A stretch of DNA of 64,000 nucleotides from Clytia hemisphaerica (taxonomy: Eukaryota > Cnidaria > Hydrozoa > Leptothecata > Clytiidae), in contig CACVBU010000046.1 in the NCBI GenBank assembly GCA_902728285.1, positions 806,001-870,000 on the forward strand, given 5' to 3'. Shown in pieces: positions 9,799 to 22,066 of the stretch. A model generated the notes under the pieces. That model was not told the origin of the DNA, did no database searches, and worked only from the letters and a program-made list of their open reading frames with translations. Position 1 is the first letter of the stretch. Each line of letters starts with the position of its first letter. The position numbers and the translations under genes were made by a program.

Positions 9799-10370
9799 AG
9801 AAAGACCTTATCAGTCTGAATTCAAACCTTTTAGGTTTAGTTTTGAGACCTTAGCCGGTCTAATTTTTTTTAGATGTTAGTATATCATGAAAGGTCTGAA
9901 TTGAAACTCTTGTGTGGCCGATTGAGACCTTGCAAGGTTTTCATTCAAGCAAGGTCTTGTTCTATACACCAAAAAGGTCTCCTTTGTATTTTCGAAATAA
10001 GACCTTCATGGTCTGTTCTTGGAAACGGTCTTATTCAACACTTCTAAAGGTCTCAATCACGCGATTGAAACAAGACCTTCTTAGGTCTGCCTAATACAAG
10101 CCTTTTCAATAGACACGATAGTGAACATCCGATAGACAAGATAAAAGGGCTTTTATGGAGACCTCTAAAGGTCTCAATTTCGCGCGCTGTAAAAGGTCGC
10201 CAAAAAGGTCTCCTTCAAGACTTCTAAAGGCTCACTGGTTTGAAACAAGACCTTTTTAGGTCTGCCATCTACAAGCCTTTTCAATAGACACGATAGTGAA
10301 CATCCAATAGACACGATAAAAAGGGCTTTTATGAAGACCTCTAAAGGTCTCGATTTCACGCGCTTTAAAA
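9760..10370. repeat. AGACCT/AGGTCT palindrome-rich repeat with a 175-bp tandem duplication
   Basis: Short palindromes of the form AGACCT-N3-6-AGGTCT recur roughly every 25-40 bp. A segment from about 10071 is repeated 175 bp later (from 10246), including CAATAGACACGATAGTGAAC. It begins within the last codons of the NB-ARC ORF. Confidence 0.75.
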
Positions 10371-10373
10371 AAT

Positions 10374-12076
10374 CTAGAGCAGTGTAACGACTTCTTTCGA
10401 ATTTTCGAATGTTTCGAACGTCATTCGAAATTCGAAAAGTTCAAAATTGGAACAAAGTGCAAAAATACAATCAAAAAAATTTTGGAACCAAAAGGGTGAA
10501 GACGGTCTGAAGATAAAAAAGGTAAGTAACACAATCTTCATGTAATAAAATTTCTTAAAATCCTTTTTTTGTCAACTGGAGCTACAATCATGGTCGAAAT
10601 AGAATGAGAATTCCGGTTATTTTAACGTTTTTCAAGATTTAAAGTTCTGGCGAGAAAGTCGATTTTGGGCTATCTCTTTAACTGAATCGAATATTTCAAT
10701 TTGGGAGGGGTTGGCAGACTTCCAGGCTATATTCTGAGCCTTATTGGACTATTTTTGAACTCTTGGATCCTGAGATCCTAAGGTCCTATGTCTTAAGTCT
10801 AGTGTTAAAACTCAGAGTTAAAACTCTACCCTTCAAACCTACTTTAGAGCACTTACAAATCGATTGTGGTTTCAAAACTTCCCGGTGGATTTCCCTTTTT
10901 TCTCAAATATTACGACCATGATTGTATATATCTTACAGACTTAACAACTGTTAAGTCAGACTTCTAAACTAAGAATGTATGTATATAGTTATGGATATTA
11001 TCAACAAAAATGCTTCAATTGATTGAAAATATGAGTCTCAGACAACGACAACGTTTGAGGTGTCAAAACTAAAGAGAGATCTTAATTTTTATGAAAAATT
11101 CGAAATATTCTGGTCTGTAAAATACACATTTTTTCATCCCACCATCTCGAAACTTCACTTGAATGTTCCTGGCCTTAAAAACTAACATCTGTGAGATTTT
11201 AATGAGGTTTAGTTGGCTTTTTGCTGAGCTATAAAGAAAAACGTCAAAAAATTTTCTTGTATTTTGGGGCAGTTTTGACCGAATTTTTCAAAATAAGTGG
11301 ACTGTATATCAAAAAATAGTCGTCTAAAATCCATAAAACTTTCCACAATGCTACAACTATATCGACTACGAGCAATTAAGGCATTGACATCTATTTCATG
11401 GAAGAATTTGGCCCTGTGGGAAATTTAAAAGTTTTATTTTTTTCTTTAAATTAGATTTTTTCACAAAATTTTGATATTCGGGTCTGTAAAATACACATTA
11501 TTCGTGCTACTATCTTGAAATTTTTAACAGACAATCCTTGATGGTTTATCTAAAACCCTGCAAAGTTTTAATAGGGGTTGATATGTAGTTCATGCGATAT
11601 CTTGAAATGCAGTACCCTACTCCAAGCAAATCGGCTCCAAAAATGATTGCCACGTACCCTCGAAACACCCCCTCTGAAAAGTTATTACCCCCTGGTTAGC
11701 CTGAAAACCATCGCGATTCTCAAAATATAGATATGTTTGAACCCAAAAACAGTTTCAAACTTTTTTCACCGTCAAGGTGGTACCTCATGCCCCATATTGC
11801 CTGGACTATCTAAAATCTAAAAAATGCTTTCATATCGATACTTCGATGCCATTAGTTTAGCCTTGCCCCTTTTTGAATCATTCTCATATGCAACGGTATT
11901 TTGAGTGTCGCAAAAAACATTATTAACAATATTTCCCCTAAAACAGCCTAAAACAATGTTTTAAAAGTCTCATTTTAATTAAATTATCGTTGACATTAGT
12001 ATGAATTTATCATTCAATTTTTGCTGACTGTTTTGAATGAATAATTACCGTTGAATTTGGCTGTTCCGAAAAATTT
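10374..12076. other. Gene-free stretch with diverged repeats
   Basis: 10590-10860 is a diverged copy of 21160-21380 (shared CTTCCAGGCTATATTCTGAG and GTTAAAACTCAGAGTTAAAA). Around 11090-11620 a unit containing GTCTGTAAAATACACATT occurs twice about 370 bp apart. No coding sequence was recognised. Confidence 0.55.
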
Positions 12077-12307
12077 CCATACTGGGGGGTGGACAAACCT
12101 TTTCAAGTCAGCAACGAATTTCATTGAAATGTGTTTATACCTCCTGGAAAATAGCAAAATTAGTACTAGTATAAACTAATATAATCAGTCGTTTACCCCT
12201 CGGAAAGTTTAAGAATAGCTTTTTACTCCCTGGAAACATAAAAAACACTTCTTTAGACCTCCTTGAAATTCTTCCCGGATTATTGTCCACCCCCCCCCCC
12301 TGTATGG
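12077..12307. mobile_element. Short MITE with G/C-run termini
   Basis: The left end CCATACTGGGGGGTGGACAA is inverted at the right end (TTGTCCACC followed by a C run and TGTATGG). It spans about 230 bp with no coding capacity. Confidence 0.6.
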
Positions 12308-13799
12308 TTATAAAATGAATCTACGTCCAATTTTTGCTAACTGTGTTGAATGAATTTTGACAATTTTGTAAGTTCAAAAGTTTCAGTTTTTTTAGCAAAA
12401 TTGTTTGATGGACTGAATCGATATAAGGTCGGCTTTCTCCTTTACAATGAAAAAAAATCAACGGAAATTTCTTGTCAGTAAACTCACAACATCTTGACAA
12501 TATTTTTTTGGCCCCCCCTTAGTATAGTTTTTAAAAGCGATTCAGGTTAAATACTAGTAAACGCGAAAAAAACTTTTTTCCTCTTACAAATTTGAAAAAA
12601 ATATTTTTTAGACTTAATACCTTTTTTGGTAGTCTTTTCATTTTGATACTGAAGGTACAAAATTATAATTAAAAGTAACATCTCAATAGTGGATTTAAAA
12701 TCTATCAAAATTATCGAAATTGAAGATGAAAAATGTCTCAAGGTTTAAAAAAAAGGTTGTCAGTTATTTTAAATTTATTCAAAAATACTTTTTTATAATA
12801 AAATTTATCTTAAAGTCTTTGTTTTGTTCATTTTAATTACTAATTTTTGCAATCATTAATATATATATCGTTAAAAAAATCTTAAAAGAACAGCACACCC
12901 AAGTATTCTATCAAATTACCAGCAAAGATCTTATTCAAACCTGAAAAATTAATTTCTTATTTTTGAAAACTCTATTTCTTGGAAAAAAACTAGCGCCATA
13001 GAGGCCATCGTACTTATCGTACTTTTAACAAAATAAATTTTGAAAGATCTTTGAAATTGACTTTAGTAGGAGACGATTTTCTTTTATCGAGCTTTTTCCA
13101 CTTTTGTTGGATAAAAGCGTTGGCATAAAGCGGTGAAAAAGAAATGAAATTAACAAAGAAAAATAAATTTTTGTTGCAATTTTGCGATTACTTTTTAAAC
13201 TTGAAGAGCTTTCCATCATAACCCTAGGAACACATTTAAGATTGTTTATATGAGAATATTTTACGCATATTCAATGTACTAGACTTTAAAGCGTTTGGGT
13301 TTTATGTAATTTCACTGAAAACTGTTGAAAAATTGAATGGGTCGTTTGATACACATATTCGCTAGCAAAGATATTTTTTGTATTTGAGATTATTTATTGG
13401 AAAAAAATACATTTTAGTTTGTCAATTTCGACATTTTCATATATTATGGGCATTGCAACCTTCATGGCAAAACTGTCTTAATTTCGCATGATTTAATTAA
13501 ACAGAAAACTAGCCATAAATCTTGAACTACTCTTCAGATTGACCTTGTATTTAGAATGTAGACTCACTGGAAGCATTGAAATAGGTTGATAAAAAAATAA
13601 CTCCAATAAACATCCGGATTCAATTTTTCAATTTTTCGGTACAGGGCGATAAGCATTTCCCTTTTTTGACTGGGGCAATCTTAGCCAAATTGAGGTTTAG
13701 TATTACAAGCAGGGAGTATAAAAAGCATTAGAACAATTTGAGGCTTAAAATAAAAATAGTAGTCATAGCATCAAAAGATTTTACAGGTCTAGTTATATA

Positions 13800-13948
13800 A
13801 ATAAAACTGTACCCCGGAGAAAATTTACCACAAATTTTCCAACCCGGCGACTTTATTCAGTCAAAAATCTGCCCCGGTGAAATCCTGTTATTTTCTTATT
13901 CACCCCGGTGAGCTTTTAAACTCTACCGGGTTACTGAGACAGGGGTGT
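13800..13948. mobile_element. Diverged member or fragment of the ACACCCCTGTCTCA family
   Basis: The right end reads TACTGAGACAGGGGTGT, the terminus shared with elements at 14246, 15297 and 54656. The left end (CTGTACCCCGG) is degenerate. Confidence 0.4.
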
Positions 13949-14245
13949 TTCATAAATAAAGAAAATCTACCTTATACCCTTACTTATACTTATATACGCT
14001 TTTTGGCAGTCCGCACATTTTGATACTGGAAGATATAAAATTATATAATTAAAAGTTGTACCTAATTGGAAAAATAATCTCGAGTGTATTATTGTGGATT
14101 TAAATAGGTCAAAATTTTTGAAAATAAAGATGAAAAATGGAGTCTTAAGGTTTTGGAACAAAAGTTTATCATTTATCATGAATTTTTTGTACATTTTAAT
14201 GATCAAATTTATCTAATATTCTTTCTTTTCTTTAACTTAATTGTT

Positions 14246-14527
14246 ACACCCCTGTGTCACAGACTCGCTGGGAACCCAGCCCTACTGGAAAATTAAGCAA
14301 AAATTTCGTCCCGGTCGGAAAATATCCTTGAATTTCAGCCCCACTGGGAAATTGACTTTAATTTCATCCCCACTCGAAATTCCATGTTTAAAAATTGCAC
14401 TCCAAACCATCCCACTAGGTTTTTTAACTTTGAAACAACAGAATTTCTATCCCCATTAGGATTTCAATAGGAATTCTTATCTCCACTGAGGATTAATAGT
14501 TCCACCGGGGCTGTGAGACAGGGGGGT
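14246..14527. mobile_element. MITE, ACACCCCTGT family, 6-bp TSD
   Basis: It starts ACACCCCTGTGTCAC and ends GTGAGACAGGGGGGT. It is flanked by direct ATTGTT duplications (14240-14245 and 14528-14533). Internal short CCCCACTGG-type repeats give apparent ORFs that are not credible genes. Confidence 0.7.
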
Positions 14528-15296
14528 ATTGTTAATTTTTAATATTTGCAATCATTAATGTATATCATTAAATATTATTTTTAAGAAGACCACACCGAAC
14601 TCAAAGTAAGAAATTTTGAAAGATCTTCGAAATTGACTTAAGTAAGATACGATCTTCTTTTATCGAGCTTTTTCCACTTTTGTTGGACTAAATAGCTAGG
14701 ACACCAGTATTTTAAAGAATATATCTTAAGTTTATTGACTCTAATCACCTTTTGTAACTTTATTGAATTATTTTGGTATTCTTTCAATATTTTATTTAAT
14801 ATTTTTGGTCACTGTTTAATCAATCATCTCCTTCAGTACTTTTGCATACGGAAATTTAAGGACTTTTTCAAAGCCATGGGACGTTAACTTCAAATAAAAT
14901 TTTCTCGCCTTGACCAAATAACCAAAGTTGGTCATATTGAGGTCGTTAAAAAGCTTTTTTCATGGTCTCTCCTTTCTTTTATTAAGACCTCGGTCAAGAT
15001 TTTCAGCAGCCAAAAGAATCATTCATAAATAAAGAAGATCTACCTTATACTCTTACTTATACTTATATACGCTTTTTGACAGTCCGAACATTTTGATACT
15101 GGAAAGTTGTACCTCATTGGAAAGATAATTTCGAGTGTATTATTGTGGATTTAAATTGGTCAAAATTTTTGAAAATAAAGATGAAAAATGGAGTCTTAAG
15201 GTTTTGGAACAAAAGTTTATCATTTATCATGATTTTTTTGTACATTTTAATGATCAAATTCATCTAACATTCTTTGTTTTCTTTAACTTAATTGTT

Positions 15297-15576
15297 ACAC
15301 CCCTGTGTCACACACTCGCTGGGAACCCAGCCCCACTGGAAAATTAAGCAAAAATTTCGTCCCGGTCGGAAAATATCCTTGAATTTCAGCCCCACTGGGA
15401 AATTGACTTTAATTTCATCCCCACTCGAAATTCCATGTTTAAAAACTGCACTCCAAACCATCCCACTAGGTTTTTTAACTTTGAAACAACAGAATTTCTA
15501 TCCCCATTAGGATTTCAATAGGAATTCTTATCTCCACTGAGGAAAAAAGTTCCACCGGGGCTGTGAGACAGGGGGT
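15297..15576. mobile_element. MITE, ACACCCCTGT family, duplicated copy
   Basis: It is nearly identical to the 14246 copy and shows the same ATTGTT duplications (15291-15296 and 15577-15582), as expected if it was copied with the 1.05-kb array. Confidence 0.7.
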
Positions 15577-16382
15577 ATTGTTAATTTTTAATATTTGCAA
15601 TCATTAATGTATATCATTAAATATTATTTTTAAGAAGACCACACCGAACTCCAAGTAAGAAATTTTGAAAGATCTTCGAAATTGACTTTAGTAGGAGACG
15701 ATTTTCTTTTATCGAGCTTTTTCCACTTTTGTTGGACTAAATAGCTAGTACACCAGTATTTTAAAGAACATATTTTAAGCTTATTGACTCTAATCAACTT
15801 TTGTAACTTTATTGAATTATTTTGGTATTCTTTCAATATTTTATATAATATTTTTGGTCACTGTTTAATAAATCATCTCCTTCAGTAATTTTGCATACGG
15901 AAATTGAAGGACTTTTTCAAAGCCATGGGACGTTAACTTCAAAACCAATTTTTTCGCCTTGGCCAAATAACCAAAATTGGTAATATTGAGTTCGTTGGTA
16001 AGACCTTTTTATGATCTCTCTTTTTTCTATTAAGACCTTGGTCAAAATTTTCAGTAGCCAAAAGAATCATTCATAAAATAAAGAAGATTTACCTTATACC
16101 CTTACTTATACGCTGCTTTTTGGCAGTCTGCACATTTTGATATTGAAAAGTTCTGTCTATCTTCTCAATACTCGCTACTTTTGTGTATGAATTCCTCGAA
16201 AAAGTACATCGATAGTCGAAAGAATTGTTTTTAACTGAACGATATTTAGCTAGGCAGTACTGAAAGAGTTAATACTGTAAATAATATTGTAACTCTATAA
16301 TGACTAAATTCCAAACTTTCTAGTACAATTTAAAATTCACAAAGAAATACCTCCTCTTCACAGCCTTAATATTGATTTTTGG

Positions 16383-17690
16383 ACCTACCTGGAGGTCCTA
16401 TAAATTAACCTCTGTCCGTCCGTCCGTTCGTCCGTTCGTCCGTCCGTCTGTTACCAGCTTTTCTCAGGATTGGCTCATTAGTTTTTTCTGATTTTTTGCA
16501 CAAAGATGCGTATTAGCAATGCCCAAAACTTGGCCGAGTCTGATTTTTGAGGAAAAATCTTTTCCGGTCGAAAATGCCGGAAATATGCCGGAAATCGCCG
16601 TTTTTGCAGATTTTCATGGGACTTTTTCCTTCTATTTCGTTGTTTTTTTCACACAAAAAAAGGGTTAATAGCAATGTCCACGACCAAGCATGATTCAATT
16701 GTCAATAAAACTGATTTTTGAAGCCGGAACTTTCTAAAAATCGCCGGAACAGCCGATTTTCGCCGGAAAAACGGTATTTCTTGAATTTCTTGAGCTGTAC
16801 TTTATATTTTTTCATGAAATTTTTCACACTGATGCAAAATGTCAATACCTAAATTGTGACGAAGCTTGATTTTCGAAAAAAGTTCACTTCCGGCCGAAAA
16901 TGCCGGAAATATGCCGGAAGTCGCCGTTTTTCTAGATTTTCATTGGACTTTTTCCTTATAATTGGTTGTTTTTTCATTCAAAAACATTATTAATAGCAAT
17001 GCCCACCATCAAGCATGCTTCAATTTTCAATAAAATTTATTTTTGAAGCCGGGACTATTTTAAAAGTCGCCGGAACAACCTATTTTCGCCGGAAAGACAG
17101 TATTTCTTGAATTTATCGAGCTGTACTTTATATTTTTTTATGAAATTTTGCACACTGACGCAATATGACAATACCTAAAATGTGACGGAGCCCGATTTTC
17201 GAAAAACATTTTATCCGGCCGAAAATGCCGAAAATATGCCGTAAAAACCGGTTTTTTGACATTTTCTCGAATTTTTATTTTTATTTTTTTCTGATTTTTT
17301 GCAGAAAGATGCGTATTCGTAATGCTCAAAACATGGCCGATTTCGATTTTTGAGAAATTTTTTTTTCCGGTTGAAAATTCCGGAAATCGCTGTTTTTGCA
17401 AATTTTCATTGGATTTTTCCCTTATATTTCTATGTTTTTCACACAAAAACATTATTGATAACAATGCTCACCATCAAGCATGATTCAATTGTTAATAAAA
17501 GTGATTTTTGCGACCAGAACTTTCTATTTATTTTTTCCCTACAACCCTTCCATCTCCCTCATCAACAATCAATGATGATTTTCTTGTGTTATGCATTTTC
17601 GCTAAACGATATGTTTTCTGACTGATTTTTTTCATTTTTCTCCTTGCATTGCTATCTAACTTTCATCATCAGGTAGGTCCATTCAGCATC
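16383..17690. mobile_element. Element with GGACCTACCTG / CAGGTAGGTCC ends and CCGG-rich repeats
   Basis: The left end GGACCTACCTGGAGGTCC is inverted at about 17671 (CAGGTAGGTCC). A CGTCCGTC microsatellite follows the left end (16413-16450). Inside, a unit with GAAAATGCCGGAAATATGCC recurs near 16570, 16896, 17220 and 17370, spaced roughly 150-330 bp apart. Similar end sequences occur near 20594 and, with a base change, near 27520 and 32085. No credible coding region. Confidence 0.6.
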
Positions 17691-17851
17691 TAGCTTGTTA
17701 TCTATGGTGTTCAAAAGTATTTTACAGTACCATACTTTGTACCATTTTACTAGGAGATATTTTTAACCCATCAAACCCACTGACTTCATACGAGAGCCTG
17801 TACCGAAGGTCTGGGGACCAAGGAGAGCTGCGACCCACTTTTTTCTTAGTC

Positions 17852-18246
17852 GGTGTACACTCTTTTTTTATAAGCATACGAACAACTCGGGTCGAGGCTC
17901 AGTATACTTAGCAAAATTTCATATTTAGCCTTAATCTATGCGTAATTATATGCTTACTTAGACTTCGTTTTGTTGATTTTTCGTTGGGTTCATGGAAATT
18001 TCGAGTTTTTAAGTCGGAACATTGATTCGGCTAAAAAATTACAGTGTTTTTGTAATTTGCCACCGCTGGCGAAAATCTTTGGTCTAAGAAAGCTAAAACA
18101 GCTTTCAAAGTAAACGCTAAAAAGGTCAGCGTTTTAGAAAAGCTGCACAAGTTTTTTTGCATTTTAGCTTGGAGGTATGCTTAGCATTATGCTTATCTTT
18201 TACCGAATTTGAGCCTAAGTATGCTTACAAAAAAGAGAGTATGCAC
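17852..18246. mobile_element. Short inverted-repeat element
   Basis: TGTACACTCTTTTTTTATAA near 17854 is inverted at about 18217-18246 (GTATGCTTACAAAAAAGAGA). It spans about 390 bp and is non-coding. Confidence 0.55.
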
Positions 18247-19461
18247 ATTTGAAATCAAAAGATAATTAAAGATTTGGTGTTACGGGGTGATGGTACCCTG
18301 AGTATCAGAGGTTAAGTTTTCAAAGAAAATAGTAACCTCTGAAGACAAATAATAGAAATTTTATCGCGCATGTGTCAATCTAATCACTGTAGAAAAAATC
18401 AAGGATGAAGAGCAAATATTACCATATTAATGTCTAGCAGACTGTATCAGTATGCAGTTTACTATTTACGAATTCCCCAGAAACCTCCAAGTGTAGTTGA
18501 AATGAGTTTATTTCGAAAGAAATCTTTTACATGATCCCCAAATGTATAACAGTAATTACTAAACTTTTAATTATGGAAATGTCACTTTAATTGAATCGAA
18601 ATAATAGACAGACTTTATGTTATGATTCTCTATCACTGACTCTTTTTACAAAGCATTGATGACTTTTTGTAAGTTGTGTTTTCAACGACGGGAATAAAAA
18701 TATCGACTATGACGCTCATCCAAGATCTTGGATGGTCGTCATGGTGACTTTTGTCTTCGCTGATTGCGCGATGAATAGAATCTCGATTCGTCGGCACAGC
18801 GTAAATATATGATTTTGAGCTGTGCTTTTCACGGTAGGGTGATGGCATTTAAAGGGTTAATAATTATCCAAAGGCATAAATAAAATAAAGGCAATAAAGC
18901 AATAATCCTGATAATGTGGGGAAATCAAATAGCCTTCAATATTTCAGGGACTGACGTGACATGTGATTGAGCCTTTTTCTGACGTGAATACGTGAATTGA
19001 GTTATCAGCGTGAACGTGAAAATAAGATTTTTCCACCGTGAATTCGTGAATCGAGATTTTTAGCGTGAACGTTAAAAGCAAATCATTGTCTAAAACACAA
19101 GGAAACTCTAAAAATCTAAGACCTGAAACTATAAAGTTTTCTATAGTAGTTTGCTTAAGCCGTCAGTGGAAAAACACCCTTTAAGTTTCACCTTAGTCCA
19201 TTAAAAAATACACGCTTTTTTGCACGATCCTATCGTCTACACAAGATCACTAAAAAAGGGAATAGTTTAGGAGAGGCATGATAAATTCGGGTGGAGTAAG
19301 CAGTGGCGGAGATCTTTACAGTTTTTCTGATAGTGGATTGTTTTTATAAAGAAAAGCGTTTGTATAGCTTTTTTACTCTTTTTTTTCAAAAGTCTTTTAA
19401 TTTTAATAGTGTTGATAGTTTCTCCCAATAGATATGCTTTCATTATATTTTTTTATTTTGA
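18247..19461. other. No gene seen; short repeats
   Basis: Around 18955-19075 the words GTGAATCG/ACGTGAATTG and AGCGTGAACGT repeat irregularly. A 71-aa minus frame at 18633-18848 has no recognisable features. Confidence 0.45.
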
Positions 19462-20527
19462 CTCAGGCAAGTTAAGGCCTGTGAAAAAAATTCGATAAAT
19501 CTTGACGGCCGTGACGGCCAGTTCTTCCACCCCTTTTTATGGGAAACTTTTTCATTATTTTCACTCTTCATATTAATACCTTTCCTAAAAGTGGTGGGCC
19601 AAAAATTCTATTTCAGCCATTTTGGGGAATTTGGCAAAATACTTTTTGCTGACGTCAGCAAAAATTTGAAAGACTAATATCTCCTGGAATATTTATTGAA
19701 ATGAGCTCAATTTTTGTATGAAAGTAGACTGGATAAATGTCTTTCATTTCCAAAAAAGAAATTTTGACGTCAGCAAAAATCAGCAATTTTCGTTTTTCCT
19801 AAAGAAATGCTGATGTCATCAATTTTTTGGAAAATTTTTTTTTGGAAATAAAAGATATTTATCAACTCTACCTTCATACCAAATTTCTGTTTATTTGGAT
19901 AAATATTCCAGGAGTTTTAGCAATTTAAATTTTTGCTGACGTCATCAAAAAGTGTTTTTCTTTAATTTTCCCAAAATGGCTAAAACAGAATTTTTGGCCC
20001 AGGACTTTTTGGAAAGGTATTAATATGAGGAACATAACTCAGTAAAAATTTCATCCAGAAAAGGGGTGGAACAATTGGCCGTCACGAGTTTTTTTTGTAC
20101 ATAGGTAGGGTTCATGAATATCTTTCATTTCCAAAAAAAAATTTTTTCCTAAAAATTGACGACGTCAGCATTCTTTGAGGAAAAAAGAAAATTGCTGATT
20201 TTTGCTGATGTCATCAATTTTTTTGAATTTTTTTTTGGAAACGAGAGATATTTATACACCCTATCTTTGTACCTAATTTGAGCTCATTTGAATGAATATT
20301 TCAGGAGTTATTAGCAGTTTAGATTTTTGCTGACGTCAGCAAAAAGTGTTTTTCCTTAATTTTACCAAAATGGCTGAAACACAATTTTTGGCCCAGATCT
20401 TTTTGAAAAGTCATTATTATGACGAGTGAGAAAAACCAAAAATTTTTCCCGAAAAGGGGGTGGAATAACTTGCCGTCACGCATTATTTGATTCGTTAATT
20501 TTTTGCACAGGCCTTAACTTGCCCGAG
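19462..20527. mobile_element. Composite foldback element
   Basis: The ends CTCAGGCAAGTTAAGGCCTG and its inverse at 20507-20527 are clear TIRs. Inside, blocks containing TGACGTCAGCAAAAA, a CCAAAATGG segment and an AAGGGGTGGAA-like segment are repeated in direct and inverted order, suggesting two elements inserted or unequally recombined within one pair of ends. Non-coding. Confidence 0.6.
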
Positions 20528-21159
20528 GACCAGTTATGTCTTGTATGTGTTCCATTGGTTTAATTTTCATTGCTTTGCTTAGCTTTGATAATCAGGTAGG
20601 TCCATAAAAGTCTTTCTTAGAGTATTTCCAAAAAATCTTTTCAAGGAACAATCATTGCATATTTGACGATTGGATCCCTCCTAGAGGTGAATTCTAGCTA
20701 TTATATAGCCTAGAAACAAAATATCCGCTAGGACCCTTGTCTGATATTCCAATAGTGGATTGGAGGGTTTTCCACGCTAAAGCTCTAAAGAAGTGGGTCG
20801 ATTTCCCATCGGAGCGTAATAATTTAGCCTTTGATGTGCCGCATTCCCAGTTGGGTTCAACTAAGCTTGTGCGTAAACCTAAATATATTTCGGTTGGACC
20901 CGCCACTCCCCGAAGTCGAAGGCTGGGTTACAAGGCCTCCCGCTGCAAAAACCTCGACGCGGTCTCACAAAATTCCGTAATCTAAACCTACCAGATGCTG
21001 AGAACTTTCCCTACCTGCAGAGCTTTATTTAGCGTGTCGGATGAAAATTTCACCAAAAGTTCCACCGAGGCTGTGAGACAGGAGTGCAAAAGACTTTTTT
21101 TCTTTATTTTGATTGGAACTTGTACAGATGTGTGCAATCTACAATCTGCGTGAAAATAT
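20528..21159. other. Unassigned stretch, less AT-rich
   Basis: 20690-20990 is noticeably richer in GC than its surroundings and open in both directions (82 aa plus, 70 aa minus), but I recognise neither product. The plus frame ends in a basic Arg/Lys-rich stretch. A fragment end of the ACACCCCTGT family (GAGGCTGTGAGACAGG) lies at about 21067-21082. Confidence 0.3.
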
Positions 21160-21400
21160 ATCGAGAATTTTGGTTATTTCCTCGTTTTTCGAAATTGAAG
21201 TTCGGACGAGAAAGTCGCTTTTGGGCTATTTGTTTAATGTAATCGAATATTTCAATTTGGGAGAGCCTTATCGACTTCCAGGCTATATTCTGAGCCTTAT
21301 TGGCCCATATTTTTTGAACTTTTGGATCATCAGACCCTAGTCTAGCGTTAAAACTCAGAGTTAAAACTCTACCCTTCCAATCAAAGTTAGAGTAAAATCG
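21160..21400. repeat. Dispersed repeat, second copy of 10590-10860
   Basis: It shares GAATATTTCAATTTGGGAG, CTTCCAGGCTATATTCTGAG and the GTTAAAACTC palindrome-like block with the copy 10.5 kb to the left. Confidence 0.65.
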
Positions 21401-21604
21401 TTTGTCAGATCGTTATCTTTTAAAAGATTTCGTGGGGGTTTCCCCAGGATTGTATATTGGTAAAATCATAAAAAAGCAATTCTGTCGCTATAATGCCTAA
21501 TGGTTCCAAACTGACTCCCTCAAAAGGATCATTTTTTTGAACAATCTGACAATATTTTTAAAATTCAGTTTTTTTCGCTTCGGTTTCTCGCCAACCAATT
21601 ATCC

Positions 21605-21897
21605 CCCTCCTGAGTTTTCTTAAAAGGTCATAAACACAGATATATGTAAAGTCCAAAGGGCTAGATAGGCAACTTTAAGCTTTCTCCAGCAAACAAAATA
21701 TAGGATCTAGCATCTTAATTGTTTTCGGAGCGCGAGATCTCAAAAAAGTAGGCGGCAAACGCTATTTCGCATCTCTCAAACCAGTGAAATTGCTTGTTGT
21801 CCTATCAAATTTCCTTCACTTTTTGATAAAGGCCGCGGATCTAGCCCTTCGGACTTTACAGATCTGTGGTCATAAACTTCTTGAAAACAGAGGAGTA
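21605..21897. mobile_element. MITE with ~55-bp imperfect TIRs
   Basis: GTAAAGTCCAAAGGGCTAGA near 21646 is inverted as TCTAGCCCTTCGGACTTTAC near 21840. The match extends outward through GGTCATAAAC. It is about 290 bp long. Confidence 0.65.
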
Positions 21898-22066
21898 GTA
21901 ATAGAAATTTTTAAACATGTAAACCCTTAGTTTGACAAACCTAAAATACCTATACAATTACGTGATGATATCAAAAATTAAAAATCCTAAGTAAAATTGC
22001 TATACTTCAAAAGGTCGACGAAAAGACATCCATTATTGATTGGTTATTCAAAATGATAAACTAATG

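Larger units (their letters stand above)
12580..16160. repeat. Tandem array of ~1.05-kb units (two good copies, one diverged, one partial)
   Basis: Landmarks recur in order: CATAAATAAAGAA (13951, 15024, 16073), a GCAGTCCGCACATTTTGATA-like run (about 14005, 15080), the embedded MITE, GCAATCATTAATGTATATCA, and the GAGCTTTTTCCACTTTTGTT block. The spacing is about 1,050-1,070 bp. A diverged copy without the MITE occupies about 12580-13130. The array arose by segmental duplication after the MITE inserted. Confidence 0.75.

Noticed and set aside
14241-14459. 72-aa ORF repeated at 15292-15510
   Set aside because: It lies wholly within the MITE and arises from its short internal repeats.
18633-18848. 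71-aa minus-strand ORF
   Set aside because: Isolated, no splice context or recognisable motif; length is expected by chance.
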